Positions 26,990 through 38,300 of a DNA stretch of 64,000 nucleotides are shown here, in pieces. A model generated the notes under the pieces. It worked only from the letters and a program-made list of their open reading frames with translations, ran no database searches and had not been told where the DNA came from. Position numbers and translations under genes: made by a program. The stretch is from assembly GCF_008831285.2 (NCBI RefSeq), contig NC_045142.1, positions 14,263,354-14,327,353 on the forward strand. The letters are read 5' to 3'. Source of the stretch: Nymphaea colorata. Its lineage: Eukaryota; Streptophyta; Magnoliopsida; Nymphaeales; Nymphaeaceae. Numbering within the stretch: position 1 is the first letter of the stretch; each line of letters starts with the position of its first letter.

Positions 26990-27780
26990 AAGAATGTATG
27001 AATGTAGGAAAATAAAAGAAATAAAGGGAAAGATGAGGAGATTCAAGCTTCTATCTAACTAAAACCACATCTCATTCAAACATAGAAAGAAATAAGAGCT
27101 TTTAAAGGAGAAAACTAAAAGTGCTTAGAGGCATACCTTTTCAAAGAGTTTTGGTTCCCCAACAAACTTCCCAAACCATTTCCCACCAACAAGTTTGGTC
27201 ACATAAAGTAGTACTACTTGCTGTAAGGAATCACTTGTACTCTTCAAGTTTTAAGAGTCTCCGCTAAAAGGCAACTTCTTCTCCTTTTGAACTAGTCATG
27301 CAAAGGGGAAGAAGAAACGAGATGAGAAAGATAAAACATAGATGAATGGGGAAGAGGGAGAAGAGGAGAGAGATGAAAAATAAGAAAAGAAAGATAATGG
27401 GGTGGACATCCTAGATGAACAAAAAGAAGAAGTGGGTGGCCTAGAGAGAGGAGGGAGAAAAGAGGAAAGAAGAAGAAAAGGCAGGAGGCTTACTTGGAGG
27501 GAGTGGCACCAAGAAGACAAAACTAGAGAGAGAACAATTGGAGAAATACTAAAAGTGCTAGATAGAGGGTGGCCATCCCCCTCCTCTTGTATATATAGAG
27601 GAGAACAACACCCCCCCCAAAGTGGGTGCAGCCCAAGGAAGATATACAAAGAGCGAGGGAATAAGAAAGGAAGGGAAAAGAAGAGAGCGAAATTAAGGAG
27701 AGGACGAGAAGAAAGGATGGAAGAAGGAAATAATAAATAAAGAGGAAGAAAGGCAGGGGTGGCACCACCTCCTTGTTTTT
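26990..27780 (-). repeat. Partial R1 copy with a 450-bp purine-rich tract
   Basis: On the minus strand the inverse of the '..aggtatgcctc' motif lies at 27,125-27,140, with the T-rich block below it. From 27,300 to 27,760 the plus strand is almost all A and G (gaagaagaaa, ggaagagggagaagagg). A TATATATAG sits at about 27,590 and a C8 run at about 27,611. The 80-117-residue frames across this tract on both strands are compositional artefacts. Confidence 0.4.
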
Positions 27781-28420
27781 CTAGTATGGGGGAGGTCCAG
27801 GTACCTAGACATATAAAGATTTAGATCTAGATAATGGAAAGATATGAGATTTGGATTCATATGACAAATAGAGTGGAGAATTGAATTTGAAAATGAAAAT
27901 CTTGGTCTAGTATCAAAATGGATTCCTAGGTTTTAGATTAAGTCCTAGATAGAAAGTTGGACTTTAACTTGAGATTTGGACCAAGACATAAGATAGAACA
28001 TGGATTTGAGGTGATCTAGATTCTAGAGGAGATCTAAATGCAAAAAAATGATAATGGATTACATATCAAGGCATGGAACTTGGATTTGAAACTCATTGCC
28101 AAAACAAAAGGTTGACGATGGATCACATGATGATTGATTCAAACCTAGAAGGGATCTAGACCTAGAAAGTGATATTAGATTTGTGGAATAAAAGATTGGA
28201 CTTGAACCAAGATTCAGATCCAATATGCAAGGTAGATCCTAAATCCAAATAACATCATAAAATCAGGCTTGAAGAGATCTAGACCTAGAGAGTGGTATTG
28301 GATTTCGGATAAGATCCAACATTTGTAGATCAGAGTATTAGAATAGGGGGTCTCCCCTATGTGTGGGTCACTTTGGTCTCATATGGTCTAACAAAATTTT
28401 GGTTGGTGCACCAAAGATAA
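27781..28420. repeat. Degenerate GGATCTAG/TTGGATTTG word field
   Basis: Dozens of imperfect 8-12-bp words of the type 'gatctagac', 'ttggatttg' and 'gatccaa' without a fixed period. The same texture appears inside each R1 copy. Confidence 0.4.
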
Positions 28421-28900
28421 TTTTAGTTGACTCATCTAGAACTATGTTCAATTTTGCTTGGGGGTGGTAGTTTCAAGCCCCATAGGCTCAAAGAACTAGG
28501 TTTAGTAAGCTCAGACTAGAAGATCTAGGCTTAACAGGCTAACTTGAACTAGGTTCAACAACTAATTGGAACTAAACTAGCTGGGTCTAGTCTTAAAAGG
28601 CTAACTAGGTCAAGACTCGACAGTTTGGCAGATCTAGTGTCAATAGACTAACTGGGTCTAGGTTAGGTGGAACTAGATTGACCAAGTTCAACAAGCAAAA
28701 TAGGCTCACTAGGGCTAAACTCAGTAGCTGCATCAGGACCTGTTTCAGTATATTCGCTAGGGCTAGATTTAATAAGTTATGCAAGACCTGGCTTATGAGT
28801 TCAATGTTAGCAAGTTTAATAAAACCAGGTTCAACAAGCGCATGGGGACCAGCCACATTTAGAAGGCTTCACTAGGCCCAAATTTGGCACATTCTCTATG
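28421..28900. repeat. Diffuse array of CTAGGTTCAACAAG-like units
   Basis: Variants of 'aactaggttcaacaagc', 'aggctaact(a/g)ggtc' and 'ctagggctaaactcag' recur every 20-35 bp for about 450 bp. Small frames here have no domain. Confidence 0.45.
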
Positions 28901-31110
28901 TATATGTTTATAATGTCCAATTGGTTTACTCAGTAATAGGTTTCAGGTTTAGGAAGTTCATTGGAACCAAACTCAACTCATTGGTGAGTCCCATTCGACC
29001 GGATCTAAATACGATATATTTTTTGAAACTAGCAATTTTGATTGGAAACCTTGGATTTGAAGGATAGGACTTGTAAATAAGGTATTTTGACAATAGAAAT
29101 AGGTTAAAGCAGCTTCATTTGGCAGGGCCTACCTAAAATATAAGAATTGCTTTTCGAACTTGCGGTCAAGCTTAGAATGTAGAAATAAAAATTAAACCAC
29201 CGAAAGCATTGAGTTTCCAGATATGGAAAGAACTGTCTCATTCAACAAAGGGTTATTGAAAATACATAAGCTCTGAGATTCAAAAAAAGTTGATCCTCTA
29301 GAAAGCCATATGAGTTTGTAAAACATATAAAAAAATCGTAGCTGCCTAGAGACTTGCTTTTCAAAGCCAAATCCAAGTTTTGGGTGAAAACAAAAAAAAA
29401 ACAAAAAAAATGGTGATTTGAAGATGCAAGTAGGCCCTTGAGGTTGAAACATGATGAAAATTATAATGCTACCCTATAACACTTGGGCCACATGACCATT
29501 TTTTCAGCTGCCATATATATCTTGGCTCCCGTTAATTTTACCATCCTAAACATAGCCAAGTTGTGGACCTTCGTCTAGATAGGCCCAAGTTTAGATTCTC
29601 ATTTGGAAACTCAACATAGTTTGCCTTTCTTTCCAAATGACTGTTCTCTAAATGGCAGCAACCACTGAGTGGAGAAAGTTAAGTGCAACAGCTAGAAACA
29701 TTGGAATTTCAATGGGTTTCAAAATGGGATTTTCAGTAGATGAGCAAAGGGGAATGCAATTGGATGAAAATTTGTTAGACAAAGATAATGTTTGATGAGC
29801 TTCCACCTAAAATAAGCTCAAAATACAAATAAGTGAAGGAATTAACAAAATTGGACTGACGATTGGTGACCATGAGCTTCTGATAAGCTTGATTAGGAGT
29901 ACCCATGCTTAGTTCATGCTAGAACTATTATAGAGTGCTTACTGAGTAAAGTAGGAATGATATTAAAACAGGGCTATACCAAGTTCGAACGCAAACTAGA
30001 GGTTTGTCGTCATGGGGGGCTAAAGCTAGGTTAGATGTTAATTAAGACCAGTTTCTAAGTCTCATGGACAATTTTTTAGGAAATGGGCCTTGCCGAGCTC
30101 AACCGGATTACATTGAGCAAAAGTGAGCTAAGCTAGAAATCGATATGACACTTTCTCCATCTAAAGTGAACAGAAAACAATCCCATAATTGGCTGATTTT
30201 TAAGGTTACAAAAAAGGGGGCAAAATAATAAAACTTTATTAGTATCAACCATGTCGTTTGACATTTTACTACATCCATGATTACCCTAGCCTACATCAGA
30301 GAGGGAGGGGATATACTAAAGCTATTTTCAGGTACAGGTCCATCATGGATTCAAAAAAATTTAGAACATTTAGAGAATGACTGCAAATTGGTTGAAAATA
30401 TTTGAAAAATAGCCATGAGAAAGGTAAATAGGGAAATAAAAAGTGGAAAGTTTTTAGGTGTCGATGACAGCAAAAATAAATGATCTAATGAACCATCGAG
30501 GATTTTGGTGTTCCACAACATGAGTATTGTTTCATACCAACTGAAGAAACAACAATCAAACAATTGAAAAACTCAAGTTTCCCCGGATATATAGTGAGTG
30601 CATGCTTGATAAGATAGATATGATCTCACATTTCATGGTCAGAGTACACACTCTAATTGCATATAAGATTTCATCTCTAAATTTTGTATCATTCCAATTT
30701 TATTGGATGTCTCTAAAAAGATGATTGCATCTTTAGTCCCTCAGGTTCTAACCAACCAACAAATAGAGAACAAGGAGACATGTGGTATGTTATCCCGGCT
30801 TTTTTTGAAATTCGAAGAGATTGCAAAAAATTTGCCAATAATAAAAGGATGTTCATGCCATTTAGGCCTACCACAAATGTATGCATTTATGTTGCATTTG
30901 ATGAGGTTGGATTTGTTGTGTAAATCTAAGGTTTTTCAAGCTGTCGATTTAAGAACCGCAGATTTCAAATCCGTGAGAATGCCGAAATCCATGTATCAAA
31001 TTGGAGGGAGGGGTCTAACTTCAAGTGTGGATTTCAGATCCACATATGAAGGTAGCAAGGGAAAGAGAAAGAGAAGGCTGAGGCAGTGCATTAAACATGA
31101 ACTTTTAAAA
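28901..31110. other. Intergenic stretch, no supported gene
   Basis: The longest frame (30,703-31,131 plus, 142 codons) has no domain. Its C-terminal half is made of repeated 'gatttcaaatccg/gatttcagatcc' words, and a downstream MITE starts inside its end, so I treat it as chance. Nothing else is recognisable. Confidence 0.4.
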
Positions 31111-31421
31111 CCTAAGGTAGTGATTGGATGACAAGTTGAAAAAAGACTTTTTTTCAGAAAACCTGGTTTTGTAAAAATGATTTTCTTAATGAGTTTCAAA
31201 AACATCATTTTATGCTTGGGTGGGTTAGACAAAATTGGTTTTGGGTGAATAAACAAAGGGGTTAGTTTTTTCAGTCTCCTATGAAAACAGCTTTTTCAGA
31301 AACCATTTTTTTCTGACAATGCTGTTTTCATGCCACCAGAACAGATCAAAAAATGAGTTTTGGAGGCAAAACAGGTACCTCCAAAATGCATTTTTGGACA
31401 TGCATCCAAACATGCCCTAAG
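31111..31421. mobile_element. Small MITE-like element (about 300 bp)
   Basis: CCTAAG occurs at 31,111-31,116 and 31,416-31,421. The inner ends are roughly inverted: GTAGTGATTGGATGACA on the left, and GGCATGTTTGGATGCATG on the right read in reverse. The interior has inverted 'aaaacagc..ttttcag' segments. The 'GCATGTTTGGATGCATGTCC' look is common in plant hAT MITEs, but here the duplication is only 6 clear bases. Confidence 0.4.
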
Positions 31422-32000
31422 ATTTTAAAAACCCGAACTTCTAAAATCTGCCTTGGATCTTTTGATCCAGGGCAATAGAACAATCTTTTTTAGATAATCC
31501 CATGAACTTGGTAGTTGGCATGTAAGAAAGTTCACGAGCAAGTCGAATGAGAGTTTAGCCAGCTCGAACTCGGCTCGACTTGCACATTGCTTGGCTCGAG
31601 CTCAACTCAAGCTCACTTGGTTAACTGAGTGCGAGAATGTGCTCAACTCATTTAAGCTTGTTGGCGAGGGAATAATCATCATCTTCTTGTCATAAAAAAC
31701 AATCATCAACTAAGCTAAAAATGTATTGGAATATAATTACATATCAAATGTGCTGTGCAGGCAGGCACTAGTATCATGTTTATTATGTATAAACTAATCT
31801 TCTTAGATGAGGGTTCCTGTTTTGAAACCCTCAACAGAGGGCTGTTTTGTAACTGAAGTTTTAATTTAAAATCGAAACCGGCTCCTTTTATAACTCGAGT
31901 TTTAATTGAAACTGGGACTCAACTCCTTCAATAAACAAGTCGAGCTCGTATAACTTCGGTGGAGTCACTTGACCCCATCACTGATTTATTCCACATGTCA
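31422..32000. other. Upstream region of the WDR6-like gene, with a GAGCTCGAGC repeat fragment
   Basis: At 31,530-31,660 there are dense 'ggctcgagctcaactcaagc' words of the hAT-like type. The stretch from 31,660 to 32,000 shows nothing specific. Confidence 0.4.
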
Positions 32001-32200
32001 GACATTGGTAGTAGGGGCTTTGTCTCGATCTACTTTAGGAGGCATTCGAGCAATTTCCGAAACCCGAACCGGAAAATATAACCATCTTTGGATTGCCTTG
32101 TCCCAGGGAGGGACACATATAACGTCCTTTGGACTGGCGGGAACCTGCCGCCTGTGTCCGAGACCCAGCGCCGCCTCAGGGGTGCACAGCTTCACGCATG
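32001..32200 (+). promoter_or_regulatory. Probable 5' leader and proximal promoter of the WDR6-like gene
   Basis: A GC-richer stretch (gaacctgccgcctgtgtccg, cagcgccgcctcagg) immediately precedes the start codon, in contrast to the AT-rich surroundings. No clear TATA box is present, so the promoter may be of the TATA-less housekeeping kind. The transcription start cannot be placed from sequence. Confidence 0.35.
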
Positions 32201-32318
32201 ATGGCGGAGGAGAAGCGCTCATCACGTCTGCAGACAGGTGCTTATATTGGAGATATCTCAGCTCTGTGCCTTCTCCACGTTCCCTGCAGCATCTCCTCTC
32301 GCCCTTTTATCCTCGCGG
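32201..32318 (+). CDS. WDR6-like exon 1
   Basis: Encodes MAEEKRSSRLQTGAYIGDIS and on to ..RPFILAG. Donor GCGG|GTACCC, phase 1. It joins exon 2 to make LAG-TGSQILLYD. Confidence 0.85.
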
Positions 32319-35300
32319 GTACCCTTCTCGTTCCTTCCGACGCGCATCGTTTTTGTAGTTTCAAACCCATTGTATCATCTCATTAGCACTGACTATGGAA
32401 AGTTTGCACGAAGAAGATCTTTCAAGTCCTTTCTTTCCGCCATCTCTTTGCTTGATTGAGGAGGTGCTTTATGTCGCATGGTAACTTCAACATAAAAGGC
32501 GGCTTATGCTTGCGTAGTAAAAATTCTTGAAGTCTGACGTCTGGTTGTAGTATGAATCTCTTATGCATTGGGTACCTTTTTGATGGAAGTTTCTGGTGGT
32601 CTCATTGTTTCCGACTAGAAGTGTTTCCAATGCATTGACCACCCACCACGGAGATGCTAAGGTTTGAATTGGGATAATCAGTAATATTCGGTACAATAAG
32701 AAAAATAAAAATTCCAAAGCCGTATTCTATCCAGTAATATCCATATGCTCAGGCTAGTAGAGTGCAAGTGTTTGAAGCTAAACATCAAAATGCTTCATTG
32801 GCAGTCTGCAACAATGAACTGTTCTTGAAATTTGATAGCCACTAAGCACTCAACCTTACATGTACACAGTAGGAATGCATCCATCCCTAACCCAAAAACT
32901 ATGAAGATTTATGGAGATTACCTTTTTGATGGTTGGAGGTGAGCGATAAAACAAACAAACACTTGCCATGAGCGTCAACTGGGGGAATTGTTCCAACACC
33001 TGGTGCGGGTGCCCTTCTCTTGGCTTCTCACAAGAGGTATTCCATCTAATCAATAACTTAATGCATGATGATGCTAGTGAAGAAGACAAGATTGTGGGTT
33101 TGTTCCAATCAACTCTTGGTTCTGAATGCCCTGTATTGTGGGCTTAGCCTTATGAAGGAAGGAGACATATGATTGTTGAGGGAGTTTGGAGGAGGTAAAG
33201 GTAGAGGGCAGGTTAAGGGTGTTCACAGCAAGCAAGGTTCTTGTGATTGTAGTCGGAGTCCTCGGCTGTTAATGCTTCCCACAAGAAGGGGAAAGGGCTG
33301 CAATATGTTGAAGCCATGAACTCAATGATGATTGGATGCATTTCCGTGAAGACAAACCTTGTTGAACGATGTTGGCACAAAGAAGGGGAGGTGACAACAC
33401 AGGGTACACGAAGCACTTCTTGTTGAGTTTCCTTGGAACGATTAAAATATGTCCTTCCTTGGTAGTTTTTAGAATCATCAAAGCATTACAACATTCTAGA
33501 AATTTGAAAAAAATTGGAAATTTAGAATTTCAGGAAACAAAAAAAACTGGAAAGCTATTTTTCTAGATTTATGACCAAACAAGCCTTAAAGGAGACACAT
33601 GCTAAAACTAAGAAAGATAGCAAAAGGAAAAAAAAAAGTTTTTCTTTTTTGAAAAATGCTTAAGAATCGACTAAGCTGGCAAAGGTAAATGGAACGAGAA
33701 TTGATAAGGGACCACTCAGAATGAAGCAACCATGAGATGCTGGAACAATCTAATCGGGTCCAACACCAAAAGTGGTATACTCCTGCAAGTTCCACTCAAG
33801 GTAGACAAAATATTTTTAGATATTGATTTTGTGTACAAGTATGCCACATGGACCTCTAGAATGACCTATGCAACATTGTCTAGCTTTTTGTTGTTGTTAA
33901 GGATGGTATACAGGGGTACATCCCAGGCAAGCAAAATCCAGAGCTTCTTTGGCTGCAGTGTTTAACATTTCAAAATATCTAGGTACACCATTAAAAAATA
34001 GTACTTAATCCTTTGCAAATCAACCACCATGTTTGAAGATAAATGTTGCAAAAAAAAAAAAACAGTTTTCGCCTCTTCCTTGTAGTCAAGAAGTAATCTT
34101 GTATTTCATATAGACAAGCATATGATAGGAGCCAAAAGTATTGTTTTGTGAAGTGCTCTTGTGGAACATGTGCTTGCAGTTTTACTCTTGCAGAATTCAG
34201 ATAACAACAACATCGGAAAGAAGTCTATCAAATTTTAAGAGCCATATTTTAAACCATAGGCAAAATGAACCATACATATGGAAAGTCTATATGATGTTCA
34301 AACGTATTGCTATTTCCTGTTATGCCTGTTAAAGGCAAGTTCTTCATCGGTGGTTGCAAAAGAAAACATGTGCATTTGTTTCAGTGCCAATTGTGTGATT
34401 AATAAATATACGTTTGCTGATTCTATGTGATGGTAATCTAGTTGCTTATAAATATGTGCTAGTAAGGGAAACAAATTATTAGACCCTGGCTGATTCTGTG
34501 ACTAGATGATTAACTGGTTTCTTATTCTCATGCAGGAACTGGGTCACAAATTCTTCTTTATGACGTTGGAAAAAGCAAAATCTTGAACTTGTTCAATGTC
34601 TTTGGGGGTGTCAGGGTGCATGGGATCTTTTCTGGTGCTCCCTCTTATTGCAACGAATCTTCAAAATGGTTTTTCAAAATTGCTGTATTTGGAGAGAAAA
34701 GTGTTAAGCTCTTCCACTTGTCTTTTAGTGGATTGGATTGTACATGTCTGAATGATGTGAATGCTGGATTACTACTGATGCATTCATTGCCAAAATTTGG
34801 TTGCTGGGTAATGGATGTCTGCCTCTTGAAGGTACTACTACCATATGCTGTAGCAGAGATTCTACATTGTATACTAGCTTAAGCTGCAAAAATGACTCAT
34901 TTTTGGTTATTCATATAAGAGAAGACTACTAGTTTCCATCCCCTCCCTGTTGGTCTACCTCTGACACAGGTAATGATGATGGTTTCACAGGTTGATGGTG
35001 ATGGGACTTGTAATGAAGAAGGCAGCAATCTGGCAATAGGACTCAGTGACAACTCGATTCACCTTTGGGATGTCTGTGGAGCTAAAGTAGTCCTTGAAGT
35101 GCAGTCTCCTGGTATGAAAAATAAAAATTCAGATTCTCAGAATAAACATTAAAAGATGTGAACCATTCTTACAGCTTATCCTAAGACACCTCAAGTGCAT
35201 TCCAAAAAAATTTAGTTGTGATCATTCAAAGGACATGATCTTTTTAGTCATACTTTTTTTGACATTTCAACTACATTGTAAGGTCCAATTTACAAGAAAC

Positions 35301-38300
35301 TGCTACAGTGGCCGAACAACTGGTAGATGGCCAAACATTTGGTCTGCCAAATGTTATTTTGCACACACTAACACACACAAAAGCTAGATCTTGACTTCGT
35401 TAAACAAGAATTTGACTTATCTATTTATCTCTTTCTTCCAAAATGCATTTAAATGAACGAGGTACATACAATAGTAAGGGTTGTTAGGCTTCCAGAATAC
35501 AAGATCTAGTTAACGTTCTAAGACGCATAATGTAACACATATTAGTTAGTTCAATAGTTAGATCAGTAGCATAACTTACAAGTTGCAAACTTATTATGAT
35601 TATTTTTTAAATAGATCAAAAAAATATCCTTCATATGAAAAACGTATCATACATAAACACTACTGAATAACAAACGTGAAATCCATTATCTATCATCAAC
35701 TTCAAGTTCCAAATATCAACAAGTAAAACTTGTTTGGTACAAAAAATGGATATCAAATATCATTCATTACCATTTTATTTTTCATTTTCTCTTTCAAAAT
35801 CTATATCATCTCCAACCTACACAAGCCTTCCTGTTACCATCTTTTTGTGCTTTTTAATCTTGTTTGTTTTAACATTTTTCTCTTGAACTAGCAGCAGGTT
35901 GTCATCAACCCATGTATCTAGTACATCAAAGTGCTTTTTATGCTTTCCTGTTGAAGTTCTCTTCAATTCCTTAAACAAGTGAAACATGATTGGCCATATT
36001 GCAAAACAAGTGCATATTAGTGTATGAAATAGATTATAGCATAGATTATGGGATCCATCTAAGAATGTGGAACAGCTAACAAAGGACCTTTGCTCCCATT
36101 GCCAAAATGAGAATCAGTATGACACCCATTGCCATTGTAGTAACTAATAAATGGTATATTTTTCAAATGGATGTGAAAAGTGCTTTCTTAAATATTGGCG
36201 TTACCATGGATGTCTAATATCCCATTTAAATGTTCCAAAGAAGAAGGTGCTTAAATTGAGAAAAGTCCTATATAGGCTTAAATAAGTACCAAAAACTTGG
36301 TTGGATAGTTTAAATCACATATTAACAAATTAACATTTTAGATCTTGTTTTATTGGCACTACATTATTTGCTGAAGATACTTGTGTAGAAACAAGGATCC
36401 TACTTTATGTTGGTGATATGTTGACCACCAGTAGTGACAAAAGAAGAAATTAAGTTAAATTCTTTTGAAAAAGTATATTTGAAGATTGATTTGGATTTTT
36501 TAACTTACCTTTTCAGGGATTGCAAATGCTGATAACACTGGAAGTTTGAAGAGGGGGGCAGGGTGTTAAAATATATGTAAAATACATCTATATATTTCTC
36601 CATGCATATGCATCTTAATTATGTATGTAAATTTGGTTTGACTTGGCCCTCTACCTGGTCAAACCGGGTAAGGGGACTCATTTTTTGTTAAACTCGGCAT
36701 GACTCGGTCTTGACTAGGCTTAACTCGGCCATGGCTTGGCTTGACTCGGCCAAAACTCGTTTGACTTGGTATAGTCCAGTGATAAATCTTGTATTTCATA
36801 ATTGACAGAGTGATTTGTTTATTAATTATTAATTTTTGACATGAATCTTCTGATAGAAGAATTTAGAATTATTGTTCATTTATTAAATTTGCATAGTACA
36901 AATGAAAAGTTGAAACCTTAGTCATAGGAAACACGTTTTTTCGAAAAAAGCGCAAAAACACGCGATAAATTAAATGGCTGTTCAAAACTTAAAAAAATGC
37001 GTTTTTGAAAAAAAACGTTAAAAATGAAAAAATGCGTTTTTAATGCGTTTTTTTCAGTTTTTTCAGTTTTTTTTAATGCCAAACAGTTTTTTTTCATTTT
37101 CTATTTTTTATTTGTTGCAAATCTACTTATCTTTTGATGTTTGTGTTATTAGTTTCTCACTTATCTTTTAGTTTTTTAAAATTTTAAAAAATTTACCGTA
37201 TTTTTCCCATATTTTTCCACTTTCTTCAAGTTTCCTGTATTATACCCGAGAAAAACCTCGCTTTTTAAAACTCCGAGACGTTATTTGTGACTATGGTTGA
37301 AACTAATTATGCTTAACTTCTTGACAGTATATTTATTTCAATTTTAAGGACATTGGACTCTTCACTTTTGGATTTTTAGTTTTACATAATATTAACATAC
37401 ATGTCGAATTTCTTAACCATTTAATAGTTGTAAATGTTGAATATATTATTCTTAGTGTTTGATTCTTATTGACTTATTTTTTCGTTAATATATTGATTCT
37501 TGCCGCACGGTTTTCTTCTAATATGCAGTTACAGAGTAGGAGTAGCGGCTTAGTTGTCCAATTTTTTGTTATCAAAGACAACGTATACCTTATTTATTAC
37601 TTGATGGTACGAATTATACATGTATTCAAGTTATTTTATAACTTTTTTATATTTAAATGACAAGTTATATTGTTTTTCTTTTAAAAACGATAATTAACAA
37701 AACCCGGCCCGAGTCACTGAATTCACTCACTGAGTCAGGAGTTAAGAATGAACGAGTCGCATCCCGAGTCACCGGGTTTTAAAATATTGATATATACATA
37801 GGAATATTAATAATATGTACTGTATAGAATTAAATTTCTAGTTTTTATTCTTGTTGTATATTTGTATTTTTCTCTTTTTGTAATCCCTTTCCTATTGTGT
37901 GAGTCTTTGTTCACATGGGTTCCTTTGGACGTTGAGATTGCTGGTTTGGGCCTTGGAGCTCATTATTGCTCATTTATTTATGCTTCATTGATATGAACCT
38001 CTGTGCATGTGAAACGTAGATGTGAAATAAACTAACACGGTCCAAATAACGTAATGGATGCACTTGTACAATTTCCTTTCCTTGTTAAATGTATATCAAA
38101 TGGATATTTATCTTCAATTTTTTCCTTCAATGTTTGCTTTTCAGTCTTGTTTGTTTTATCAGTTATGGGCGTTCATTTGTTTGAGGAACTTTTGCAGAGA
38201 AATGCCTTTTATATTCAATGAGATTTTGGGGGGATAACCTGAAACATCTTCACATTGCTTCAGGCACAATCTACAATGAGGTGATTTGTCATGTATTTGA

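Larger units (their letters stand above)
35112..38197. other. Intron 3 (3.1 kb) with copia remnant and hAT MITE
   Basis: Holds a plus-strand copia RT remnant (about 36,134-36,563) with a purine tract and possible LTR start, and a hAT MITE at 36,917-37,295. ACTCGG-rich segments at 36,680-36,780 and 37,697-37,780 resemble inverted ends of another element. The rest is AT-rich and unassigned. Confidence 0.6.

Noticed and set aside
27296-27768. Reading frames of 81-117 codons on both strands
   Set aside because: Products of the purine-rich tract (Glu/Arg/Lys-rich one way, Ser/Leu/Phe-rich the other). No coding signature.
30703-31131. 142-codon plus-strand frame
   Set aside because: No recognisable domain, internally repetitive 'gatttcaaatcc' words, weak start context, and its end runs into a MITE.
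31969-32358. 129-codon plus-strand frame overlapping exon 1 of the WDR6-like gene
   Set aside because: It is in a different frame from the conserved MAEEK..ILAG exon and is explained as a shadow of the leader and exon.
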